From assembly GCA_037133475.1 (NCBI GenBank), contig JBAXOB010000016.1, positions 1-64,000 of the forward strand: a DNA stretch of 64,000 nucleotides. The letters run 5' to 3'. A program made the position numbers and the translations under genes. Shown one piece after another: positions 22,821-30,828 of this stretch. Within the stretch, counting starts at the first letter, position 1; every line of letters starts with the position of its first letter. Under the pieces are notes generated by a model, which saw only the letters and a program-made list of their open reading frames with translations, was not told where the DNA came from and did not search any database. Source of the stretch: CAIVAT01 sp037133475. GTDB taxonomy: Bacteria; Bacteroidota; Bacteroidia; Bacteroidales; FEN-979.

Positions 22821-25341
22821 CGTGCCTTAAATATTGATCGAGTAATTGAGCCAGCCGGCCAACCTGGGGAGGGTTGAGAAAATCATGATGGGCCCCGCCG
22901 AAATCGACGCTTTCAATATCACGGCAGTACTTTTCCCATCCGAAGTACCGGGTTCTTTTCCAGTATTCAAAGGCTCCTGTCCGGTAAAGGGTGATTTTCA
23001 ACGTATCGTCGGCCTCAGGCCTGTATTCGCGGTAGAGGGAAACCACATCCGGGGCGGCGTTCCTGAAAAAACCGGAGTTTTCAACCAGGTGCTTTTCTTC
23101 TGGTTGCCGCCAGTTCCCGATCCTGAAGGCGGTCCTGATCTCCTTTAGCAGGATCCGGGGGTCCTTCATGTAATAAGATAACTTGAAGGGCAGCCAGATT
23201 TTTTGCAGGAGGGAGATCTCTTGCGCCCATATGAAATCCAGTGCAACAGGGGCGTCCAAAAGATGCACCCGGCCAACCTCCATCCCGGCTGTTTTAAGCT
23301 GCCGGGCTATCTCCCAGGCAATGGTTCCCCCGAAGGAAAAGCCGCACAGGTGAACGGCTCCGCTGATTTTCATGCCGAGGATTTCCCTGCAGAAGGTCGC
23401 GGCAAGTTCCTCGACCGACCGGTAGCGGATGGGATTGAAACCGGCATCAATCATGCTGAATGAATATACCGGGAAATTGCCCGTCAGGTTGTTGGCAAGA
23501 TGGATGTAGGTGTAGGGGGTGCCATCCTTAAAGGGAATGCAGAAAAGTGGCGGCCTGCCATCACCCTTTCGCAAACAGACCAGGATGCTGTTCCTGTGGC
23601 CGGCGAACAGGTTGGAGGCGAATTCCCCGAACGTCGGCCATTGAACCAGGTAATCGGAGGAAAGCCGGATATTAAACCGCTCCTGGATCTCATAGATCAT
23701 GGATAATGACATGAGGGAATCGCCTCCATCCCTGAAAAAGCTGGTATCATCGCAAATCGCCTGGTGCGGCAACAGTGCCTGCCATACCGCCCGGAGATAC
23801 TCTTTGGGCGTGGTGAGGTTGTTTTGCGAATCACGGAACTGACTGTTGAATTTTGCGGTCAGGGCCGCAAGGTCGGTTTTGCCGTTGGGGGTCAGGGGGA
23901 AGGCCTCTGTAAATTCAAAATGCGACGGAATGCCGGCTTCAGGCAGGAGGGAGGCAAGGTATTCACGGAGCAGCCGTGTGTCAATCTTTTCCCCGCCTGC
24001 GGCGGTGTAAAAAGCCAGGAGGGCAGGCCTTTCCTCCGCATTGATAACGGTGACAACCGCTCCTGAAATACCCGGATACTGCAGCAGGTGGGTCTCTATC
24101 TCGAACAGTTCAAACCTGTGCCCCCTGATTTTAACCTGCCTGTCCCTCCTGCCGATATATTCCAGGCCTGCATCCTTGTGGTTGACGACGATGTCGCCGG
24201 TGTTGTAAAGCCTGCTCCCGGTTACCGGGTGGGTTACAAACCGCGCCGCGGTCAGGGCTTCATCGGTATAACCCAGGGCAAGTCCATCCCCGCCCAGGAA
24301 GAGCATCCCCTCTTCGCCGTTGGCCTTGATACCCAGGGTATCCTCGTCCATGACCCAGGCCTGGGTTGCGTTGACAGGGAACCCGATGGGAATGTGTTTC
24401 CTCCCGGCATCCTGTTCGTCCACACGGTGGGTCGTTGAAAAGGTGGTGTTCTCGGTAGGGCCATAAACGTTAAGCAGGGTGGTTCCGGTCAGTCCCCTGA
24501 AGGCTTTGATTACATGGGAGGGAGAGGCACGCTCGCCGCCAAAAAGGAGTTGCCTGACCGGGGATAGGGCTGCCAGGTTTTTATCGACAAGAAGATCGAA
24601 AAACCGGGTGGTCAGGAACAGGATGGTGCACCGGTTGAACCTGATGGCATCCACGAGGGCCGCCAGGTCGGCGTTTTCGGGAAGCAGCGCCAGCCGGGCT
24701 CCGTTGAGCAGCGCACCCCAGATTTCAAAGGTCGAAGCATCAAACGACCTGGAGGAGTGCTGCAGGAATATGTCGTCAGTCCCGATGGTTACATAGTCCG
24801 GTCGGCAAACCAGCCGCAGCACGCCCCGGTTTGGGATGATAACCCCTTTGGGAAGACCTGTCGATCCGGAGGTGAACATGATATACAAGGGATCCTCCGG
24901 GCCTGTTGATGTTTCCTGGACGCCGGAAACCTCCTGGTCTCCTTTGATTTCATCCTGGCCTGGGTCAATGAGGCGGCAGTTTGTGAGATCACCGAAGGGG
25001 AGGGGGGTGTCGGTGACCAGGAAACCGGCCGACGAGGATTCCAGCATCTGCCTGATCCTGCCGACGGGTATCTTGTCGTCGAAGGGGATATAGATGGCCC
25101 CCAGTTTTACGACGCCAATCACATATTCAATGAATTGTACGGGGTCGGCAATATAAAGGCCAACGCCGGTCCCCCGGGTTATCCCCCGTTTTACCATATG
25201 CGACATGACCCTGTCGGAGGCCATATCCAGCTCATGATAGGTTATTTGTTTCCCGTATTCAATGGCAACATGCGAGGGGTACGCCGATACCACATTCCGG
25301 AATGCCCGGGAAACCGAAACAGCCTCGTTGGTGTTTATCAT
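22804..25341 (-). CDS. One-module NRPS-like enzyme: adenylation, carrier, thioesterase
   Basis: 845 residues with three domains and no condensation domain. Adenylation (1 to about 500): FTSGSTGLPKG 156-166, FDASTFEIWG 200-209, NVYGPTE 291-297, TGD 381-383, RDRQVKIRGHRFELFEIE 399-416, and Lys488 in TPNGKTD. Carrier (about 510-580): GGDSL 539-543 with Ser542 as phosphopantetheine site. Thioesterase (about 595-845): GFSFGG 667-672 with Ser669, probable Asp696 and His818 or 819. Pocket residues aligned by eye (Asp201, Ala202, Phe205 and mostly aliphatic residues after) suggest a small hydrophobic amino acid, at low certainty. A-PCP-TE enzymes release or dimerise an activated acid. No phosphopantetheinyl transferase is nearby. 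It overlaps the GNAT gene and follows the AlkD-like gene by 52 bp. Confidence 0.9.
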   Translation of the reverse strand: MINTNEAVSVSRAFRNVVSAYPSHVAIEYGKQITYHELDMASDRVMSHMVKRGITRGTGVGLYIADPVQFIEYVIGVVKLGAIYIPFDDKIPVGRIRQMLESSSAGFLVTDTPLPFGDLTNCRLIDPGQDEIKGDQEVSGVQETSTGPEDPLYIMFTSGSTGLPKGVIIPNRGVLRLVCRPDYVTIGTDDIFLQHSSRSFDASTFEIWGALLNGARLALLPENADLAALVDAIRFNRCTILFLTTRFFDLLVDKNLAALSPVRQLLFGGERASPSHVIKAFRGLTGTTLLNVYGPTENTTFSTTHRVDEQDAGRKHIPIGFPVNATQAWVMDEDTLGIKANGEEGMLFLGGDGLALGYTDEALTAARFVTHPVTGSRLYNTGDIVVNHKDAGLEYIGRRDRQVKIRGHRFELFEIETHLLQYPGISGAVVTVINAEERPALLAFYTAAGGEKIDTRLLREYLASLLPEAGIPSHFEFTEAFPLTPNGKTDLAALTAKFNSQFRDSQNNLTTPKEYLRAVWQALLPHQAICDDTSFFRDGGDSLMSLSMIYEIQERFNIRLSSDYLVQWPTFGEFASNLFAGHRNSILVCLRKGDGRPPLFCIPFKDGTPYTYIHLANNLTGNFPVYSFSMIDAGFNPIRYRSVEELAATFCREILGMKISGAVHLCGFSFGGTIAWEIARQLKTAGMEVGRVHLLDAPVALDFIWAQEISLLQKIWLPFKLSYYMKDPRILLKEIRTAFRIGNWRQPEEKHLVENSGFFRNAAPDVVSLYREYRPEADDTLKITLYRTGAFEYWKRTRYFGWEKYCRDIESVDFGGAHHDFLNPPQVGRLAQLLDQYLRHDDTEI

Positions 25342-25393
25342 TCCGTACCTGTATTGAACGCGTTGTTCCCTAACTGTTTCCGGTTTGCTGCCA

Positions 25394-26119
25394 TCAGCCT
25401 TCTTGTTTTTTACTCTTCCTGAATTTGTCTTTTCCTTCAGGCGTCATCTTCTCGGTGGCATATTGAAAGATCAGCCGTGGTGCGGTTTCCCTGTATTGCA
25501 TCAAAAAAGCTTCGGTGACCTCATGCTGTTTTTTCCAGGCTTCGCGCAGGAACCAGCCCAGCCCCTGGTGCACCTCGCGCGCAGGGTCGTGCATCATGGG
25601 GGCGATAAAATCAAACCATGGCTTGAAATCAGCCGATAACTTCATCGGCTTGATCAGCCCCACCACGGCGGCCCGCCGCTGGAACCTGTTGGGAGCCGTT
25701 CGCCAGGGACCGACCGACTGCAGGTCGATCAACCCCTTTTTGAAGAAGAGGTTGATCATCTCCCCGCAGATATAATCGGTTTCGGCCCAGTTGGTGATGC
25801 CCAGGGTGAACCATTTTTCGACTGTGTGAAAGGTGGCGATGGTCCAGCTTTTCCGGTAGCTCAGCAGCAACCGGATGGCGATCACCGTCATTTCGTATTT
25901 GGGCGACTGCACCAACAGGAGCGAGATTTCCGACAGCATCTCCGGGGTCATCCCGGGGATGGCGGCGATCTCCTTTACGGTGGCGTCGACCAGCCCTGAG
26001 GCCAGTCCATAGGCATCGTAGCCCTCCCTGAAATAGCGCTGGTACTTTTCAACGATGGCGGAATTGCTGTTTGCCATTCCAAAGGCGTGAATCCGGTCGT
26101 AAATTTCCTGTGGTGTCAT
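25394..26119 (-). CDS. DNA alkylation repair protein, AlkD-like
   Basis: 241-residue all-helical HEAT-like repeat protein related to AlkD DNA glycosylases, which remove N3- and N7-alkylpurines. Visible family features are the paired helices with YEMTVIAIRLLLSYRKSW, the NWAETDYICGEMI segment, the conserved RRAAVVGLIKPMKL and EVHQGLGWFLREAWK near the C-terminus. In AlkD the WxxxD and Arg positions contact the lesion; WAETD fits that pattern. The long upstream frame is not needed: ATG 26119 (MTPQEIYDRIHAFG) was chosen. It lies 65 bp after alaS and may be co-transcribed with it. Confidence 0.82.
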   Translation of the reverse strand: MTPQEIYDRIHAFGMANSNSAIVEKYQRYFREGYDAYGLASGLVDATVKEIAAIPGMTPEMLSEISLLLVQSPKYEMTVIAIRLLLSYRKSWTIATFHTVEKWFTLGITNWAETDYICGEMINLFFKKGLIDLQSVGPWRTAPNRFQRRAAVVGLIKPMKLSADFKPWFDFIAPMMHDPAREVHQGLGWFLREAWKKQHEVTEAFLMQYRETAPRLIFQYATEKMTPEGKDKFRKSKKQEG

Positions 26120-26183
26120 ACGGTTGAATTTATGATTGAATGAGACCCGCCGGAAGGTCAACGGTTGAATTCAGCTGCAGGGA

Positions 26184-28811
26184 TCAATTCATGATGAATC
26201 CCCTGGCCTTCTCCAGGGCTGCCGGGATGCCCTCCGGGTTTTTGCCTCCGGCAGTGGCGATATGAGGCTGCCCGCCGCCGCCGCCGCCGATCTCCCTGGC
26301 AATTTCACGGATGATATTGCCTGCGTTGAGTTTGCGCTCCTTCACCAGGTTTTCTGATAACATGACGGTAAGGGTAGCCTTGCCTTCGGCCGAGGTGGCC
26401 AGCACCAGGAACAGGTCGGGGATAGATGCGTTGAGTTCGTAGGCCAGGTTCTTTACCGTCTCCCCGTCAAGGTCGACCTGGGCCGTGAGGAAATTGACGC
26501 CGTTGTAATGCTGCACCTGGCCCGCAAACTGCTCCCTGAGCTGCTGCAATTTAAGCTTGCCCAGCTCCGCAACCTGCTTCCGCAGATCGGAATTCTCATC
26601 CAGCACATGGCGTACGCCCTTCAGGATGTCTTTAGGGTTCTTCAGCAGTTCGCTGATCCCGTCGAGGATCATCTCCCTTGAAATCCAGTATTCTTCGGTC
26701 TTTTCGGCCGTGATGGCCTCGATGCGGCGGATACCGGCTGCAATGGCGCCTTCGGAGATGATCTTGAACGACCCGATCTGGCCGGTGGCGGGTACATGGG
26801 TGCCGCCGCACAATTCAACCGAAAAGGCGGGATCGAAGGTGATCATGCGAACCAGGTCGCCATATTTTTCGCCGAAGAGGGCCATGGCGCCCCTGGCCCT
26901 GGCCTCGGCGACAGGTACTGCCCTGTCCTCCTGCAGCGGGGTGTTTTCGCGGATTTTAGCGTTCACCATCGCCTCAACCTGTGCAATCTCTTCGGCCGTC
27001 AGTTTGGCAAAATGGGTAAAGTCGAAACGGAGGCGGTTTTCATCGACGAGCGAACCCTTCTGCTCCACGTGCGTTCCAACCACCCTGCGCAAGGCTGCAT
27101 GCATGAGATGGGTGGCCGAGTGGTTGTTGGCAATGCTGGTCCGTTTTGCCGTATCGACCAGCAGGGAGACGGGCGCGGTGGGATCCGATGGCAATGATTT
27201 GGCAATCAGGATGCTCAGTTCGTTTTCTTTTACGGTGTCAACCACCTCGATTTTTTCCTCACCCGAAATCAGCCAGCCCTTGTCGCCGACCTGGCCGCCC
27301 GATTCGGCGTAGAAGGGGGTTTGCAGCACGATGAGCTGGTAATGTTCCTGGCCCTTGGTGACCATCTTGCGGTAACGGGAGATCCGGGTTTCACTTTGGA
27401 GCCGGTCGTAACCGACAAATTCGGGCAGGCCGGCATCTTCGAGCAGGATCACCCAGTCGGAGGCATCCACCACGGCATCCTGGCGTGACCGGGCCTTCTG
27501 AACGGCAAGTCCCTTTGAAAAGCCCTCCATGTCGACAGTCCAGCCAATTTCGCGGGCCATCAGCTGGGTGAGGTCGATGGGGAAGCCGAAGGTATCGAAG
27601 AGTTCAAAAGCGAAGGAGCCGCCGATAACCTGTCCGCCACCGGCCGGGGGATTGGCGATATAGTGGTTGAACCGCTGGATCCCCGTTGACAGGGTCCTGA
27701 GGAAGGCTGCCTCCTCTTCACGGATCACGTTGGTGATCAAATCTTTTTGTGCGACAAGTTCCGGGAACACGGGGCCCATCTGGCCGATCAGGACCGGGAT
27801 GAGCTCGTGGATAAAGGGTTCCTTGAAATCCAGGAAGGCGTAACCGTAGCGGACAGCCCGGCGCAGGATCCTGCGGATGACGTATCCTGCCTTTACATTC
27901 GACGGCAGCTGACCGTCGGCAATGGCGAAGGAGATGGCGCGCAGGTGGTCGGCCACCACGCGCATGGCGATATCAGCCTTTGGCTCCTTGCCGTAGGGGA
28001 TCCCCGCCTTTTTTGCAATAACCTGGATCACAGGCTGGAATACGTCGGTATCGTAATTCGATTTGGTTCCCTGCATCACCATGCACAACCGTTCAAAGCC
28101 CATGCCGGTGTCGACATGTTTGGCGGGAAGCTCGACCAGTTGCCCGCTGGTCATGCGGTTGAACTGGATAAATACCAGGTTCCAGATCTCGATGACATGG
28201 GGGTCGCCTTTGTTTACGAGCTCTTTGCCGGGAATCCTTGTTTTTTCTGCCGCATCGCGGATGTCGGCATGGATCTCGGAACAGGGTCCGCAGGGGCCGG
28301 TGTCGCCCATCTCCCAGAAGTTGTCCTTTTTCGAACCCAGCAGGATGCGCTCTTCCGGGATATGCTGTTTCCAGAATTCAATGGCTTCGTTGTCGCGCGC
28401 AAGTCCTTCACTTTCATCACCTTCAAAAACCGTTACATAGAGGCATTCCTTGTCGATTTTCAACACCTCCGTCAGCAGTTCCCATCCCCAGGCAATGGCC
28501 TCCTTTTTGAAATAGTCGCCAAACGACCAGTTGCCGAGCATCTCGAACATGGTATGATGGTAGGTGTCGTGGCCAACCTCTTCGAGGTCGTTGTGCTTTC
28601 CCGAAACACGCAGGCACTTCTGGGTATCGGCGATGCGCGGGAAGGCGCTTTCGCGGTTGCCAAGGAAAATATCCTTGAACTGGTTCATCCCTGCATTGGT
28701 GAACATCAGGGTCGGATCGTTCTTGACCACCATCGGGGCGGAAGCGACGATCTCGTGCTGTTTGGAACTGAAAAAATCAAGAAATGCCTGGCGGATATCA
28801 GTTGAATTCAT
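26184..28811 (-). CDS. alaS: Alanine-tRNA ligase
   Basis: Charges tRNA-Ala and edits mis-acylated Ser and Gly. The 875-residue chain has the class II catalytic core (motif 1 region PTLMFTNAGMNQFKD, CLRVSGKHNDLEEVG), the editing-domain zinc-binding NHSATHLMHAALR and CGGTHVPATG, and a C-terminal C-Ala segment. The catalytic N-terminus MNSTDIRQAFLDFFSSK is standard, which fixes the start. It is the first gene of a minus-strand run with the AlkD-like, NRPS-like and GNAT genes, transcribed from the -7 element at 28875-28882. Confidence 0.95.
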   Translation of the reverse strand: MNSTDIRQAFLDFFSSKQHEIVASAPMVVKNDPTLMFTNAGMNQFKDIFLGNRESAFPRIADTQKCLRVSGKHNDLEEVGHDTYHHTMFEMLGNWSFGDYFKKEAIAWGWELLTEVLKIDKECLYVTVFEGDESEGLARDNEAIEFWKQHIPEERILLGSKKDNFWEMGDTGPCGPCSEIHADIRDAAEKTRIPGKELVNKGDPHVIEIWNLVFIQFNRMTSGQLVELPAKHVDTGMGFERLCMVMQGTKSNYDTDVFQPVIQVIAKKAGIPYGKEPKADIAMRVVADHLRAISFAIADGQLPSNVKAGYVIRRILRRAVRYGYAFLDFKEPFIHELIPVLIGQMGPVFPELVAQKDLITNVIREEEAAFLRTLSTGIQRFNHYIANPPAGGGQVIGGSFAFELFDTFGFPIDLTQLMAREIGWTVDMEGFSKGLAVQKARSRQDAVVDASDWVILLEDAGLPEFVGYDRLQSETRISRYRKMVTKGQEHYQLIVLQTPFYAESGGQVGDKGWLISGEEKIEVVDTVKENELSILIAKSLPSDPTAPVSLLVDTAKRTSIANNHSATHLMHAALRRVVGTHVEQKGSLVDENRLRFDFTHFAKLTAEEIAQVEAMVNAKIRENTPLQEDRAVPVAEARARGAMALFGEKYGDLVRMITFDPAFSVELCGGTHVPATGQIGSFKIISEGAIAAGIRRIEAITAEKTEEYWISREMILDGISELLKNPKDILKGVRHVLDENSDLRKQVAELGKLKLQQLREQFAGQVQHYNGVNFLTAQVDLDGETVKNLAYELNASIPDLFLVLATSAEGKATLTVMLSENLVKERKLNAGNIIREIAREIGGGGGGQPHIATAGGKNPEGIPAALEKARGFIMN

Positions 28812-28874
28812 TTAATAAGATGATTAACAATAGATTAACAAACTTTAACAATTTTTAAAACCCCGGAACGGCTG

Positions 28875-28882
28875 CAAAGTTA
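28875..28882 (-). promoter_or_regulatory. -7 element for alaS
   Basis: Minus-strand TAACTTTG (TAnnTTTG). It lies 63 bp upstream of the alaS start and is back-to-back with the + strand element at 28893-28900. Confidence 0.55.
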
Positions 28883-28892
28883 ATTATTTACT

Positions 28893-28900
28893 TAATTTTG
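28893..28900 (+). promoter_or_regulatory. -7 element for the M23 peptidase gene
   Basis: TAATTTTG, the same sequence as the -7 elements before trxB and the 42.7-kb methyltransferase gene. It lies 46 bp upstream of ATG 28947. Forms a divergent pair with the alaS element. Confidence 0.55.
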
Positions 28901-28946
28901 TAGCTGTTAGCCCCCCTGTTTTGACTAATTCTTTATTTACCTGTCG

Positions 28947-29921
28947 ATGAGTAAGGTAAAGTACAAGTTCAATAAAAAATCGTTGACCTTTGACCGGGTA
29001 CATACAACAATGCGGAAGCGTTTGCTGTATTTTTTCTCGCATTTGTCGACAGGCGTGGTATTTGCCGCGGTGGTGCTGGTTTTGGCCTATAATTTCCTCG
29101 ATTCACCTAAGGAAAAGGCCCAGAAGCGCGATATCGACCAGATGAAGCTCCAGTACCAGATCGTCAACGACCAGATGGAGAAGGTGAAAAAGATCCTGGC
29201 CGACCTGCAGGACCGCGATGACAATATTTACCGGGTGATCTTCGAGGCCGAACCTATTCCCAACTCCGTCCGCTCGGCCGGTATCGGGGGGATCGACCGT
29301 TACGAGGCGCTGAAGGGCTATTCGAATTCCGACCTGATGATCGAGACCAACAAGAACGTTGACAAGATCCTGGGCAAGCTGTATGTGCAGTCAAAATCAT
29401 TTGACGAGGTTTTTGAACTGGCGAAGAACAAGGAAAAGATGCTGGTCTCCATCCCGGCCATCCAGCCGGTAAACAACCGCGACCTGAAGAGGATCGGTTC
29501 CTATTTTGGCGCCAGGGTCGACCCTTTTTACAAGGTACGCAAGTTTCACGAGGGGATGGATTTTTCGGCCTCCATCGGCACCGAGGTTTATGCTACCGGC
29601 AACGGCACGGTCACCGATGCGGGGCGCGATGTGGAGGGTGGCTACGGCAACGAGATCAGGATAGACCACGGTTATAACTACCAGACCGTTTATGCCCATC
29701 TTTCGCGGATTTTCGTGAAGGCAGGCCAAAAGATACTGCGGGGCCAGATCATCGGCTACGTGGGAAACACCGGCAAATCGACCTCCCCGCATCTGCACTA
29801 CGAAGTCAGGAAAAACGGCATCGCCATCAACCCGATCTATTTCTTCTTCAACGACCTTACGCCTGCCCAGTTCCAGGCAATGCTCGAGTTGTCCTCACGT
29901 CCTTCACAAACCATGGATTAA
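28947..29921 (+). CDS. M23 family (LytM-type) metallopeptidase, membrane anchored
   Basis: 324-residue cell-wall peptidase or divisome/elongation factor. One transmembrane segment near residues 32-51 (HLSTGVVFAAVVLVLAYNFL) is followed by a coiled coil (KAQKRDIDQMKLQYQIVNDQ) and a periplasmic LytM domain. The zinc ligands are readable: His and Asp in KFHEGMDFSA, and the HLH of SPHLHYEV. Because the ligands are intact it should be an active endopeptidase rather than a degenerate EnvC-like activator. It is followed after 11 bp by the MerR gene. Exact substrate bond unknown. Confidence 0.9.
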   Translation: MSKVKYKFNKKSLTFDRVHTTMRKRLLYFFSHLSTGVVFAAVVLVLAYNFLDSPKEKAQKRDIDQMKLQYQIVNDQMEKVKKILADLQDRDDNIYRVIFEAEPIPNSVRSAGIGGIDRYEALKGYSNSDLMIETNKNVDKILGKLYVQSKSFDEVFELAKNKEKMLVSIPAIQPVNNRDLKRIGSYFGARVDPFYKVRKFHEGMDFSASIGTEVYATGNGTVTDAGRDVEGGYGNEIRIDHGYNYQTVYAHLSRIFVKAGQKILRGQIIGYVGNTGKSTSPHLHYEVRKNGIAINPIYFFFNDLTPAQFQAMLELSSRPSQTMD

Positions 29922-29932
29922 GCCGGTTGCCC

Positions 29933-30268
29933 ATGCTGCGAAAAGAGAGGAAAATCGGGAAATTATACTATTCCATTGGCGAGGTGGCCGAACTTTTTGA
30001 TGTGAATGCCTCCCTGATCCGCTATTGGGAAAAGGAGTTCGACATCCTCAAGCCCCAGAAAAATAAAAAGGGAAACCGCCTGTTTACTCCCCAGGACCTG
30101 GATAACCTGCGGATCATCTACCATCTGGTCAAAGAGCGGGGATTTACCCTGCAGGGGGCCAAGGATAAGCTGAAGGAAAACAAGCAGGATGTGGTGAACA
30201 AGGTGGAGGTCATCGATTCGCTGAACCGCCTGAAGGGGTTTCTGCTGGATTTGAAAGAACAGCTATAA
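29933..30268 (+). CDS. MerR family transcriptional regulator
   Basis: 111-residue protein that is almost only DNA-binding domain: KLYYSIGEVAELFDVNASLIRYWEKEF is the MerR helix-turn-helix, followed by a second wing (PQKNKKGNRLFTPQDLDNL) and a short helix. It lacks an effector-binding domain and cysteines, so it is not a metal sensor of the classic kind. It resembles the short MerR proteins found beside M23 peptidase genes in Bacteroidota. A TTG at 29927 could extend it by two residues; ATG 29933 was chosen. The stop overlaps the next gene's ATG by one base. Confidence 0.88.
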   Translation: MLRKERKIGKLYYSIGEVAELFDVNASLIRYWEKEFDILKPQKNKKGNRLFTPQDLDNLRIIYHLVKERGFTLQGAKDKLKENKQDVVNKVEVIDSLNRLKGFLLDLKEQL

Positions 30269-30621
30269 TGGCGGGAAAAGAGCAGCACCACTCAGATTCA
30301 TTTTTTACCAATGTTTTTGCCGTTGTGCGGCTGATTCCCTATGGCCGCGTGACATCCTACGGCGCCATTGCCGAATATCTCGGCACCCGGGGCTCGGCAA
30401 GAATGGTCGGCTGGGCTATGAACGCCTCGCATACGCAGGTTACCGATGTACCAGCACACCGGGTGGTCAACCGCAACGGGCTGCTCACCGGCCGGCACCA
30501 TTTCGGGACTCCCGCAGTCATGCAGCAGCTTCTCGAGAGCGAGGGAGTCGAGGTAAAAGATAACCAGGTCACCCGGTTCGACGAGCTTTTCTGGAACCCC
30601 GTTAAAGAACTTTGTTTGTAA
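30268..30621 (+). CDS. Alkyltransferase-like (ATL) protein
   Basis: 117-residue homologue of the DNA-binding domain of O6-methylguanine-DNA methyltransferase. The active-site PCHR of the methyltransferase reads PAHR here (VPAHRVVNRNG), so it cannot accept the alkyl group. This is the hallmark of ATL proteins, which bind O6-alkylguanine and hand it to nucleotide excision repair. The DNA-binding IPYGRVTSYGAIAEYLG helix region is intact. It overlaps the MerR stop by one base, so the two are coupled. The gene is complete; absence of Cys is a family property, not a mutation unique to this copy. Confidence 0.88.
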   Translation: MAGKEQHHSDSFFTNVFAVVRLIPYGRVTSYGAIAEYLGTRGSARMVGWAMNASHTQVTDVPAHRVVNRNGLLTGRHHFGTPAVMQQLLESEGVEVKDNQVTRFDELFWNPVKELCL

Positions 30622-30785
30622 ATGAATATTGAATATCGAATATCGAAAAATGAATATTGAATATCGAATATCGAAAAATGAATATTGAAAATTGAATATC
30701 GAATATCGAATGCTGAAGGAAGAAGATTGTTGCGTATCATCCATGACTTTACTGGCATATGCCTTCTGCCTATTGCCGAATGCCT
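30622..30785. repeat. GAATATTG repeat block plus TGCCT repeat
   Basis: Directly after the ATL stop there are about 90 bp of GAATATTGAATATCGAAT iterations in three blocks separated by AAAAATGA-like spacers (30622-30712). After a short spacer comes a GCCTTCTGCCTATTGCC block (30763-30785). The family is the same as in purL (5332-5388) and after purL (6412-6500). The mrp start codon at 30829 follows. The block encodes nothing plausible. Confidence 0.8.
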
Positions 30786-30828
30786 TTTTTTGCATTAACC
30801 TGAATTTTTTCAACTTTAAATTAACCAA

